From: Gymnopus androsaceus JB14
Taxonomy: Eukaryota; Basidiomycota; Agaricomycetes; Agaricales; Omphalotaceae
Reading direction: 5' to 3'
Assembly: GCA_009733575.1 (NCBI GenBank)
Contig: ML770312.1
Coordinates: 1-11,163 of the forward strand
DNA length: 11,163 nucleotides
Notes under the pieces: generated by a model
Told to the model about the DNA's origin: nothing
Seen by the model: the letters and a program-made list of their open reading frames with translations, nothing else
Databases searched by the model: none
Shown here: one piece after another, positions 1 through 8,283 of the stretch
Layout: each line of letters opens with the position of its first letter
Numbering within the stretch: position 1 is the first letter of the stretch
Made by a program: the position numbers and the translations under genes

Positions 1-934
1 TCGGATTGTCGGACTCCTTATTGTATGGCTCGCTCGAATGTTGTTTTGATCGCTTTTCAAATTGGCGTTCTTCTGGGGCAGCTTCATGGTTTGGTTCATC
101 TAAAGGGGCAGATCAATCCAATGTAGGGCGGCTGAAGGGACATGAACAACTTACTTGAACCTGAAGGGCCCGGATTGACAGAACTGGATCTCGATTCATG
201 CCCTGAAGCCATGGATGACACTCGAGAAAAAGCCCTGGATGAGGGTCTTGAAGCATTCGTGGATGGAACCGTAGACGGAGTGCCGACGTAGCAGTAGATG
301 AAGACCCAATGCCTAAAAAAAAGTCAGCACGTGGAGTATACAGAAATGGTATCTCACCAGAAGAACGATTCTGCAGAGGTACTACAGTATTCGTATTCTA
401 TCTCATTGTCAGCTTCTATTCTTAATGATAAGATGAAACCTACGATATCGTGTAGCAGTTGCCAGTGGGAACCTCTGGGTTTCTTGTTCCTCTTCAAGAT
501 CCTCTGCTGCGTCGGGATCATCGAAGGCTTCCTGTAACGATTCCTTGTCTAACCTTGATGTTCTTGTTGCAGACAATGGTGGGTAAGAGTTTTCGGATCG
601 AGAGGACGGGGGTGCCTTAGGCTCTCAGGTTGTGAGGAATCATTGACCCGGTCATTGACATTTTGTCGCCCAGTCGCCCGTTGGTTGGGGTTAGTTTGGG
701 CCAGTCGATCACGAGCCCCGCCTTGACCTGCACTCATTCGAACTGGCTAGAAATAGAGGGATTTTAGCTGTGTATATTTGAGAGTGAAAACCCGTATTAC
801 TCGACCGGTGGTGCTTGTGCCACTGGAGGCGGTTTCGTTCGTGGCAGAATTCTGAGCTAAGGATAAATCAGTTAGCGTACAGGTGTGTATTGCTACCTAC
901 CTGGTTTGTTTTTGGGCCTTCCCTTGCCCACCAT
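1..934 (-). CDS. AT-hook-like, low-complexity protein; multi-exon, partial at left edge, possibly frame-disrupted
   Basis: I do not recognise the family. Start ATG is at 934-932. Residues 4-11 read KGRPKNKP, an AT-hook-like GRP core that could bind AT-rich DNA (inference). Proposed exons, minus strand: 934-901, 856-801, 746-660, 615-444, 381-358, 312-155 and 99-1. The junctions agree in phase from the ATG to 358, and again across the 154-100 intron. Donors include gtaggt, gtaata, gtgaga and gtaagt. The intron 357-313 is textbook, with a CTGAC branch site, eight T and then AG. The product is Ser/Thr/Asn/Gln-rich, with an acidic stretch around AFDDPDAAEDLEEEQE, and looks disordered. Problem: exon 381-358 hands over phase 1 at 312, but the Ser-rich frame that continues to the left edge needs phase 2. 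This is either a mis-modelled exon or a real 1-nt lesion. The weakest intron is 616-659 (donor gtcaat). Confidence 0.45.
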
Positions 935-950
935 TCTGATAGGATGAGTT

Positions 951-970
951 AGCTGGACTTAGCTGGACTT
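951..970. repeat. Perfect 10-bp tandem duplication
   Basis: The decamer agctggactt occurs twice back to back. It lies 17 nt upstream of the proposed minus-strand ATG at 934, so in the 5' leader or promoter of that gene. It may be a simple slippage product. Confidence 0.85.
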
Positions 971-1122
971 GGATGAAGTGGAAGAGAAAGAACCGGCTTG
1001 TGGGTCCGTCCAACGCGAACAAATATTGATGGGATAAATGGCGTATAGGTGGCAACAAACTCAAGAAGGCGCAAAAGCAAGACTCATTCCCAGAAGTACA
1101 TATACAACAATGCTCAAAATTA

Positions 1123-2030
1123 CTAAACTACGTTCTTGCCTATATATGCCCTAGTCCAAGAGCACAGAGAAGCTTGTGGACCCGAAATTGAAGACATATA
1201 AGTCTGGATGCAATCAACAACAACGTTTGAGAATAAACTGTATGACCTACTATCTTTTCGAGACATGACAATGTCGCCTTCATCTGCGTCCCAGTCTTCC
1301 TCTTCAAATGGGGGATCTTCAGCGGCGGACAATTCTGCTTCCTCATCTGGTAGAGGGCTCCGGGGAGCGTTGGGAGCATCTGTAATAGGGAGGTGGTTAG
1401 TGAAAACCCACGTTGGATGGTGTAGTGCTTACTCGAGGGTGATGGCTTCTGAAGCTGATTTATATAACTCTTGATTTTCAACTCGATGTCTGCAGCCTGA
1501 AAGGCCTGGTGTGTGACTTGGCTTAAACGCTGTTGATGGAGTTCCAGAAGGAGTTTGGTTAGCAGGATTTTGCGTTCGAGGAGCTTGTTTTCGTCTGCAA
1601 AGAGCCACTGTTGTTGGCAAGCAATTTTGGCCATTAGCGAGGCTTCCTCAACAGAAAAATCGAAGTTGCTCTGCAACCATTTAAGTTTTTTTTAAAGATA
1701 ATAGGTAGCAGATCTTACCATCAAGTCTTCCAGCTCTTTCTGTATGAAGGTCAAAACGTCCTTGGCATAGAATAGACCTGTTTGCAATGCCGTTAGCATA
1801 AATCAGAGCAGTCCAAATATTAGCGCACCTTCCGGCTGTTGATGGGGTGTCTGGCGGTAGGAAGAGGTATCTGGTTGAGTTTGGGTGAGCATGATTGTGG
1901 TAAACGGTAAGGATGCAATTTTTCTGATTTCACGTGGATCGATAAGCGCCGTTCCGATTTCTTCTTCCATATCTTCCATTGGCATTGGCCTGGAAGCGCC
2001 TCTTCGGGTTTTCGATGGCGCAACCGGCAT
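1123..2030 (-). CDS. Hypothetical 251-aa protein with Gln/Leu-rich helical centre and acidic tail; four exons
   Basis: No family is recognised. Exons on the minus strand are 2030-1829, 1777-1719, 1670-1433 and 1379-1123, ending at TAG 1125-1123. The introns are 51, 48 and 53 nt, with donors gtgcgc, gtaaga and gtaagc. All three junctions keep the frame (phases 1, 0, 1) and the total of 756 nt divides by three, which is strong support. The ATG at 2030 is the first in frame after an upstream stop near 2067. Layout: residues 1-30 are basic and Met/Pro-rich; about 88-161 are rich in Leu, Gln, Lys and Glu (KLLERKILLTKLLLELHQQR) and likely form a long helix or coiled coil; about 175-205 are strongly acidic (DEEAELSAAEDPPFEEEDWD). 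The last ~40 residues look unlike the rest, so the 3' exon could end differently. It lies 188 bp upstream of the other minus-strand gene. A nuclear scaffold or complex subunit is possible but is only a guess. Confidence 0.6.
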
Positions 2031-2295
2031 GGAGCTCTCCAAATACGAGACCCACGTCTTTTACTCGAACACAATGATCTCCTCATCCAAACCATCCCTT
2101 ATCCAGGTTGAACTACCAGCTTATAGGTGCTTGTTTACGATCTCACCGAACAACAAGAAGCCTACGGTGCTAGACATAAACAAGCCACTTCAAGCACCTG
2201 CCCCAGTTCACCACGAGTTGAAGGATGGAGGATTATTTGGAGGGGACTTGTTTTGGAAGCATAGAGAAGCGCTATCCAGGCTCACATACGCTTCA
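2031..2295. other. Unassigned spacer upstream of the 1123-2030 gene
   Basis: An open plus-strand frame crosses this stretch, but it also runs antisense through the first exon of the minus-strand gene and straight into the tandem repeat. I do not accept it as a gene. A short plus-strand segment after an acceptor-like tatag (2122-2126) stays open for about 45 codons but resembles nothing I know. The site ATAGAGAAGCGCTATCC at 2261-2277 resembles palindromes found before the other two repeat clusters. Confidence 0.4.
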
Positions 2296-2297
2296 AT

Positions 2298-2545
2298 GCA
2301 GTCTCAGGCTGTACTCAGCCGGATTCGGGCCAGTCTCAGGCTTCATTTTCAACGTAACTTGCAGGCTGTCTTCAGCCGCTGTACATTCATCTGCACACCC
2401 TTGAAGGAATTCTCGCTGTATTCTGCATCAACGCTGTCTCAGGCTGTACTCAGCCGGATTCGGGCCAGTCTTCAATTTCAACGTTACTTGCAGGCTGTCT
2501 TCAGCCGCTGTACATTCATCTGCACACCCTTGAAGGAATTCTCGT
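2298..2545 (+). repeat. Two tandem ~130-135-bp units carrying hairpin motifs (cluster 1)
   Basis: Unit 1 (about 2298-2432) and unit 2 (about 2433-2545) share long identical runs. The offset is 135 bp at the left and 129 bp on the right, so unit 2 has lost about 6 bp. Unit 2 ends early, after the shared ctcgtt-type edge. Each unit holds two hairpin motifs: one with loop TACT (2305-2321 and 2440-2456) and one with loop TCTT (2362-2378 and 2491-2507). Both are flanked by conserved sequence. The near-identity suggests a recent duplication. Confidence 0.9.
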
Positions 2546-3010
2546 TCCACGTCCACTACTTTGAATCTGGTAAGTATTTTTTAAAACTTGGATTGGCGTT
2601 ATATTTATAATGTTTTATCCATAGGTTGAAATGCAACGCCGGGTCAAACCAGAGCGTTGTTGCAGCGCAAATTCACGCGTTCAAAATTTCTTCCTCTATA
2701 CTATCGAGTTGCTGAGATTGCCAGCTGTCCCTCTGACTCCGCCAGCGCGGCCTCAGCTCCTACTCCTCCCGTCCAGATTATAGCCCATCTAAACGCAATC
2801 CTACAGCAAATGTATGGGCCTACCTTCAATCCGAAGTCCATACCAGACAGGTCCAATTTATTGGGATATTGGGATTATCCTTAGACGCCTGGCCTTGCCT
2901 TGATCTTTCTCCTTCTGGAACAATCAATGTGGCTTTGCTGGGAGTATCGGAAGCATACAAGACCTCAATCTCACTCATACGGCACAGCACAAACCATCGC
3001 CAAGCGTGCA
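2546..3010 (+). other. Unassigned stretch with one good intron; possible unrecognised exon fragments
   Basis: A well-formed intron, gtaagt to atag, is visible at 2570-2624 (55 nt). Splicing it joins an open frame that runs from before 2570 to a stop near 2780 (Leu/Pro-rich, e.g. RLPAVPLTPPARPQLLLLP). A second frame, 2657-2884, is also open. Neither resembles a known protein. The stretch between 2885 and 3010 does not match the beta-tubulin residues that should precede the relic starting at 3011, so the left break of the tubulin copy lies close to 3010. Confidence 0.35.
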
Positions 3011-4116
3011 TCTGGGTACGCTAGTGATCTCCAAAATTTGTGAGAAATATGATATCACGCACGCACATGGTTTTTCCCAGTCCAAAAGTCTCCGACACGG
3101 TCGTTTTGTTGAGGTATGAAGTTTCCTTTTCCTTTCCGAGGATGCCTCTTACGCTTTGTCATTTTAGCCTTACAACGCCATGCTCTCAGTCCACCAGCTC
3201 GTCAAAAACTCTGACGAAACTTTTTGTATTGATAACGATATTTGCTTCAGGACTCTCAAGCTTTCAACACAACATACAGTGACCTCAACCACCTCGTCTC
3301 TTGTCATGTCCGGTATTACGACCTGCTTGCGTTTCCTTGGTCAGCGTGACTCTGACCTAAGAAAACTGGCAAGTGGTGTTTTCAACTTCTGCTGTTGCTC
3401 AAGCTCACAGTCCTTGGTAGCTCCTTTCCTCATCTCCACTTCTTCATGACCGTTTTTGCTCCATTAACTGCTCGCGGTAGCCAACAATACCGCGCCGTGA
3501 CCGTCCCCGAGCTCACTTCACAGATGCTCAATGCCAAGAACATGATGGCTGCCTCAGATCCAAGACATGGTCGTCACCTTACTGTATGTCAGATCTTACA
3601 GCGTCTAGTAGTGATTCTGACCGAGTTTATAGCCGCTGTGTTCCGTGGAAAGGTGTCCTTGAAGGAGGTCGAGGAACAGATTCAGAACATCCAGAACAAG
3701 AACTCGGCTTACTCTGTTGAATGGATCCCGAACAACTTCCTCAGTGCGCAGTGTGAGGTTGCTCCGAGGGGCTTTCAGATGACCGTCATCTTCTTGGGTA
3801 ACTCGACTGCCATCCAAGAACTCTTCAAGAATGTCAGCGACCAGTTCACCGCCATGTTCAAGCGTAAGGCTTTCTTGCATTGGGACACTCAAGAGGGTAT
3901 GGACGAGATGGAGGTATCGAACAATTGTTGATATCTCTGGGCCAGTTCACCAAAGCCGAGTCAAACATGCAAGATTTGGTTGCTGAATGTCAGCAATACC
4001 AAGATGCTACGTACGTTATCTTCCTTCTATTGAATCGATTGATTGCTCACGAAAAAATTGTAGCATCGAGGAGGAAGGTGAATACGAAGAGGAACCATGT
4101 CGAGGAGGAGCAATAA
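3011..4116 (+). pseudogene. TUB2: Beta-tubulin pseudogene, 5'-truncated, introns retained
   Basis: Beta-tubulin is the GTP-binding subunit of microtubules. This copy starts within the conserved glycine-rich segment (about residue 145 of ~445) and runs to the C-terminus, stopping at TAA 4114-4116. Recognisable blocks are [139 protein letters not shown] and the acidic tail. Introns are recognisable at 3114-3167, 3369-3410 (GC donor), 3584-3632, 3914-3945 (only 32 nt) and 4011-4063. Lesions: shifts near 3060, near 3105 (about 5 nt added before GAG), through 3265-3300, at the 3584-3632 junction (one base out) and near 4095; and four codons missing after CIDN. The N-terminal third is absent. It cannot encode a working tubulin. 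Retained introns show a DNA-level copy. Confidence 0.93.
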
Positions 4117-4190
4117 GTTACCCCCGTCGCTTCTAGAACAATATACCTACTCACCTCGTGGAACTTTTAAGTCTTCTTTTCATGGTGTTT

Positions 4191-4385
4191 TTTTCTGTCT
4201 GTCATGCTTTTGTCGTTTTTTCTTTCTTACACTACAGTAGCTTTCGTAACTTTCAAATTCATGGATCCGATGCAAAGATGGGTTATTTTTTTTCTATCTG
4301 TTATGCTTTTGTTGTTTTCTCTCCCTTACACTCAGTAGCTTTCGTAAATATCAAATTCGTCAATCTGATGCAAAAGCTCAAGTGG
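4191..4385 (+). repeat. Diverged ~98-bp tandem duplication downstream of the tubulin relic
   Basis: Unit 1 (about 4191-4289) and unit 2 (about 4290-4385) share tatgcttttg/catgcttttg, cttacact, cagtagctttcgtaa, tcaaattc and gatgcaaa in the same order at an offset of 98-99 bp. Both are T-rich on this strand, like a fungal 3' UTR. The region begins 75 bp after the tubulin stop, so it is probably tubulin 3' flank that duplicated. Confidence 0.85.
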
Positions 4386-4386
4386 G

Positions 4387-4393
4387 TATAAAA
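4387..4393 (+). promoter_or_regulatory. TATA-like box
   Basis: TATAAAA lies about 375 bp upstream of the ATG proposed for the 849-aa gene. The distance is long for a fungal core promoter, unless the leader spans the 58-bp repeats. It may be chance in AT-rich DNA. Confidence 0.2.
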
Positions 4394-4447
4394 CCACAAG
4401 AAGCGGGACCAAAAAGTATAAGATAAGCAGGCGTGAGAGTTGGCACC

Positions 4448-4461
4448 GCGCCGATAGGCGC
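4448..4461. repeat. Perfect short inverted repeat GCGCC-GATA-GGCGC
   Basis: Five-base arms flank a GATA tetraloop. The right half (GATAGGCGCTTA, 4453-4464) matches the palindrome at 7727-7740 at 11 of 12 positions. It lies about 107 bp before hairpin cluster 2. Confidence 0.7.
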
Positions 4462-4539
4462 TTACAGATCTTGCTTCGAATTATTTACCAGCGTCAGTTA
4501 GACGTTCCTGTCTTGGACCTTGGTTATCCACGCGGTGTG

Positions 4540-4715
4540 TTCATCTACTCAAAACTCTATCAAATTGCAGGCTGTACTCAGCCGCTTTCGTTCAGGCTTC
4601 ATCTACTCGAAACTATATCAAATTGCAGGCTGTACTCAGCCGCTCTCATTCAGGCTTCATCTACTCGAAACTATCTCAAATTGCAGGCTGTACTCAGCCG
4701 CTCTCATTCAAAGCT
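4540..4715 (+). repeat. Three 58-bp tandem units with hairpin motif (cluster 2)
   Basis: The motif CAGGCTGTACTCAGCCG occurs at 4568-4584, 4626-4642 and 4684-4700, exactly 58 bp apart. The spacers are nearly identical (ctctcattcaggcttcat followed by ctactcgaaactat). A partial spacer precedes the first copy from about 4540, and the last copy is followed by a diverged tail. Each motif folds as GGCTG-TACT-CAGCC, a 5-bp stem with a 4-nt loop. The array ends about 50 bp before the ATG of the 849-aa gene. Confidence 0.95.
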
Positions 4716-4766
4716 TTATCTGCTCAACACTCCGCCGGCTAGCTGCTCTCGAAGACGCTACCAAAT

Positions 4767-7496
4767 ATGCTGTTCTTCTCACATCAGACAGCGCATAGTG
4801 GTATTGAACGTAGTAAGACTACGAGGGCGGTGCGTACTTGAACCTATAGATCCTATCACTTGCTCAATTTAGGAACACAGAAGTCCTCATACCGTCATAC
4901 TCTTTCTCAGTTGGGAACGGACCTTCGTTGTTGGGAAGAAGAACCAGTCCAGATAGGTGCTGGATTTCTAAACATGACGGGCGTCGATATCTCGTTCTCG
5001 GAAGAGATTCCTCGCGGTACTCCTGAGCAGTACTATGGGAGGCTGTTTATAGGTAACCACAAACCTAACGTAGAGCCCTGCGTTGCAAGTCGTGATGTAA
5101 CTTTCGAAATCTTCTTGTACAACTCCCGCCAGAACCCGTATTACGGAGGCAGGCGCAAGCCCGAAGATTATCGGAAACCATTCACGAGCCCGACCTTCAC
5201 TGATGGGTCAATGGGAAAAACAGATCTAACCTGATGCCACAGTTTTATGACTGCCGTTTCCCAAGTCTCCCCTTCGTTTGCCTCTTAGAATATGCCGAGA
5301 AAGACTTGCTAAAACGTCCAGAATACGAAAACCTCTATGAGGTCTGGCAATCGGAAAGTCGTGACCTGCTTACCGACGGTTTCGCCCAAAAACGGTACCT
5401 TAACGCCCTCATTTTTAGGCGCGGTCAGTTGGAGAAACAATATAATCAAAGCATATCTCAGTCGAACAATCCCGTCCTCGAAAGATGGCCGAAGTTTGTG
5501 CATTCTTGGGAATCTCTCCTGCCCAGTGTCGAGGAGATTTGCGATCTTGGCACGCTCATGTCGTTTAGCACTTATGTCCCAAAAATGGCAGCTATACAGC
5601 GCCGATTCAAGATTGCAGAGTCATGGACTACAATGTCAGATGTCTTGATTCAAAAGCAGGTGGATGCTGGTCGGCATCTCTCAGTTACTCGAAGCAAAAT
5701 GCAGGATGAGCGTTTCATGGGCATCTGGGGTAATGGGATGGATCTGCAAATGCTCAAGTGGTATCTTTACGTTGCTCAGGTGCCAGTTTTCTGGCTTCAC
5801 TGGCAAGCGCCAGACTCCGATGAAGAGCTCCCATCAGACATACCGAAGTTCATGAACCTGATTGAAGGTACTGCGATGTCTTCATATCTTGCTGATGCCC
5901 AAAATTTGAAAATCATGAACGCTGCTGGTGATTTGGCTTTTTTTCAGACTGAATTTCTAGACGAATCAATCGTGAAGTGTCGAAACTTGCCGGAAATAAA
6001 TATAAATACGCGGTCTTTCCCATCCCCAGAACCTCCACTCATTGCGTCTGACCCTGTCCCTGCAACGAACACTCCAAAAACTGGGTTAATGGACCTTTCT
6101 CGTTACATGAGTGCGCTTGAGCTGGGAGTGAAAAGGATTGTTCTGGAGATTAATGATGAGGATGAAGACGACGAGATTGAAATTGTATCTGGCCCTGTCG
6201 AGAAGGTATGTAGAATTTTACCCGGCATTGTTCCTTGTTGCTTACTATCTCCATTGACCTGAACAGACGTGGAAAGCGGAGGAGGAGGAGGAGGAACGGA
6301 AAGCAAAGGAGGAGGAGGAATGGAAAGTGAAGGAGGAGGAGGAACGGAAAGTGAAGGAGGAGGAAACAGAAGTTCATTTCTTGGGATTAGAGCTCGAAGA
6401 CGCTGTGGATTGCTCTGGGATGGCCCTCATTACCTCTGTCGATGGAGACGCCATCCAGGTTGTTGCAGAACAACTTGAAGATCTCTGCTTGACGCTGCTG
6501 GAGACAGTTGAGGATCATGCGTCAGACAGCGCCATGGACCTCACTAGCTTGGTCAATGCGGGCATGGATAAGAGCGTTGTGGGACAGCAGCCAGAGTCAG
6601 CCGAGGATCGCATCCTTTCTCAGTCAGATTCTATGGACTGCTCCGAGTCTGGGGCGGATCTCACCTCAGTCAATGGAGGTGGCTTTGCGAAACAACAGTC
6701 AGTGGACCAAATGGTTTCTCAGTCGAGCGACACCTCCGTATCTCTCACTACCGCAACAGTCGAGAGCGTTACCTTGAAGCGGCCGGGGGAATCACAGAGC
6801 TTTGAAAACCCCAAGCGCCCACGCTTTGACCCTGGCCTGAATCCCAACAATCATCCAAGTCGTCCCCCTCTCAAATTCACCGTCTCTAAGCATCCCACCG
6901 CTTTCTTGGTAGTCAAAGGAAGAAATGAACAGAACATTTTCAGCTTCATCCAATTCGTCGAACAATATACTCCGGTTTCCAAATTCCGGCGCATACGTCA
7001 TGTTCACCTACCCAATGCGAAGAACTTTTTTTTCATCAAGACCAGTAACACCGACGATGCGAAAGCGGCGAAAAAATATCTTCTCGACCCCCGAAACGTA
7101 CAAAAATGTCAGGTGCAGTATATCCTTGGCCTAGATTGGCATGGACTGTATCCTGACGAGGAAGTAGAGAAATCCGCCTCAGATGCCGATTGGTGCGTTG
7201 TCACCACGCAGCCTCCACCTCCTCGCCACCAGACCACACTCAGGCATTGTGCCGGAAGGAAAATCACGGCAAAAAAACAAGAGTGGGGAGACAACGTGGA
7301 TAGGGAAGGCGTACGAAATAATGTCCGCCGCCGTCAGTACCGTCGTCAGCATCAGGAGCAGTCGAATGGCAGGAGCGATTACCACAGATCCGGCGAAGAG
7401 AGGGAATGGGAGCGAAGAGGGCCGAGTCGTGCTGGTGAAGGCTCAAGGGCTCGAGACCCATATGCGATAGGACGAAGTTTTTGGAATGGACAGTAA
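4767..7496 (+). CDS. Hypothetical 849-aa fungal protein, four exons, apparently intact
   Basis: I do not recognise a named family. Exons are 4767-4812, 4873-5206, 5266-6205 and 6267-7496. The introns are 4813-4872 (gtaaga, ends caatttag), 5207-5265 (gtcaat, weaker) and 6206-6266 (gtatgt to acag, with a ttgacc branch region). All junctions keep frame and the 2550 coding nt divide by three. Residues 16-440 are a mixed globular-looking region with the aromatic block WYLYVAQVPVFWLHW at about 292-306. Residues 423-434 are acidic. About 445-473 holds three E/K-rich octapeptide repeats. About 611-626 holds KRP and PKRPR, a possible nuclear localisation signal. From about 770 the chain is Arg-rich and Gln-rich. 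The basic tail and signal suggest a nuclear, possibly nucleic-acid-binding protein (inference). No signal peptide or membrane segment is seen. Exon 1 is the least certain; an in-frame stop lies just upstream of its ATG. It is the one open gene among relics. Confidence 0.72.
6285..6356 (+). repeat. Three 24-bp in-frame repeats encoding E/K-rich octapeptides
   Basis: Units 6285-6308, 6309-6332 and 6333-6356 encode EEEERKAK, EEEEWKVK and EEEERKVK. The purine-rich tract starts 18 bp after the 3' splice site of the last intron and likely arose by slippage within the coding sequence. It probably forms a charged helix. Confidence 0.9.
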
Positions 7497-7600
7497 TGCA
7501 AAATCTAGCGTGTATTATTTTTTGAAAACTTGTTAGAATACTTATTATTAGTTATAAAGTGCGATATGCGTGGCCCCGCGTATGGGTGGGCAAAAATTCA

Positions 7601-7624
7601 CTATACACACACACAAACACACAT
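7601..7624. repeat. Imperfect CA microsatellite
   Basis: About ten CA/AC dinucleotides with one interruption (acaaac). Simple sequence with no further information. Confidence 0.85.
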
Positions 7625-7692
7625 GGATAAACAGGACCGGAACGTCAGGACTCGAGTCCAGGGATGGGAGGGTGTGGAGATGAGAGAAATAT

Positions 7693-7802
7693 CGTCTACG
7701 CAGACGAGCGAGTCTGGAAGGAGATGGATAAGCGCTTATCGGCGAGATGCCGACTCGCACGCATCCTTATCTTATCCTTTGATGAGCCACCCTTGGCGGC
7801 TC
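7693..7802. repeat. Cluster of four short inverted repeats
   Basis: CGTCT-acgc-AGACG lies at 7693-7706. The perfect 14-bp palindrome GATAAGCGCTTATC lies at 7727-7740. CGGC-gagat-GCCG lies at 7740-7752. GAGCC-9 nt-GGCTC lies at 7784-7802. Four within 110 bp of non-coding DNA is denser than I would expect by chance, though each is short. The 14-bp palindrome contains GATA on both strands, so it could also bind a GATA-type regulator. Confidence 0.7.
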
Positions 7803-7908
7803 AGTAACTTGACCTTGACTTGACCACAGTCCTTTGTTTCTTCCATCATGTAATCCCTCTGTCTCTCTCTAAATCTCTCCTTATCGTCTTTTTGTGCCAC
7901 ACCGATTT

Positions 7909-8086
7909 CAGGCTGTACTCAGCCGAATCTTTTTCGTTTTCGACACAACTTGCAGGCTGTATTCAGCCGCTATCAGCAAATCTATTCTATCTATCTACGA
8001 CGCCTTCGGATGCTCTACACATTTGCTTTAATGGCTTTCTTTCCGTTGACTATCAACTCCAATCTCATTCAGGCTGTACTCAGCCG
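7909..8086 (+). repeat. Hairpin-motif cluster 3 (three copies, plus a degenerate fourth at 8367-8383)
   Basis: Copies are at 7909-7925 (loop TACT), 7953-7969 (loop TATT) and 8070-8086 (loop TACT). A degenerate copy, CGGGCTGCACTCAGTCG, is at 8367-8383. Flanks alternate between a tttcag/attcag type followed by aat and a ttgcag type followed by ct, the same alternation as in cluster 1. Spacing is irregular (44, 117, 297 bp), so this is an older or less regular array than cluster 2. Confidence 0.9.
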
Positions 8087-8230
8087 AATCCCAAATCCAA
8101 CTTCGTCTCAACTTGCTGTTTTCACCCGCAGTAAATTCAGCCTTCAATCTAGCGATACAACGATCGCCCAGTTGAAGCGCGTTCTGATATCTATACTACT
8201 CGGCGAACGTCTCCAATGGTGTTGAACTCA

Positions 8231-8281
8231 CGGCTCACCACTGTCAATCACGAAATTACAGCTCGCTGTATCCATCTCGTC
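8231..8281 (+). pseudogene. FAS: 17-codon scrap of FAS alpha chain (segment just before or within the ketoreductase region)
   Basis: The translation RLTTVNHEITARCIHLV matches the conserved FAS alpha segment that also ends this window (11122-11163, TTVDHEITARCIHL). Over the 42 aligned bases there are 5 differences, and 4 of them are in third codon positions. The flanking bases on both sides are not FAS, so it is an isolated fragment lying between hairpin copies at 8070 and 8367. Confidence 0.8.
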
Positions 8282-8283
8282 TA

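Larger units (their letters stand above)
7497..7908. other. Intergenic region after the 849-aa gene
   Basis: No gene is seen. It holds an AT-rich stretch just after the stop (7505-7558), a CA-rich tract at 7601-7624, a set of short inverted repeats at 7693-7802 and a pyrimidine-rich run (7850-7890) leading into hairpin cluster 3. The short open frames here have no protein-like features. Confidence 0.6.

Noticed and set aside
298..537. Plus-strand 79-codon frame and a K-rich alternative frame nearby
   Set aside because: The minus strand here has a textbook intron (branch site, T8, AG) and agreeing splice phases on both sides. The plus frames have no such support.
1208..1474. Plus-strand Ser-rich open frame
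   Set aside because: It is the antisense shadow of the acidic tail and intron of the minus-strand gene; the minus model has three in-phase introns.
1885..2610. 241-codon plus-strand open frame
   Set aside because: It runs antisense through a well-supported spliced exon and then through the tandem repeat and the start of an intron. Its composition is not protein-like.
3605..3892. Minus-strand open frame over the tubulin relic
   Set aside because: The plus strand encodes recognisable beta-tubulin here.
3011..4116. Processed (reverse-transcribed) tubulin pseudogene
   Set aside because: Introns are still present at several positions and there is no poly-A tail after the stop.
4387..4393. TATA box as the firm promoter of the 849-aa gene
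   Set aside because: It is too far from the ATG and separated from it by the repeat array; listed only at low confidence.
4540..4715. CRISPR-like array of regularly spaced repeats
   Set aside because: The spacers are nearly identical to one another, so this is a plain 58-bp tandem repeat. The surrounding DNA is fungal.
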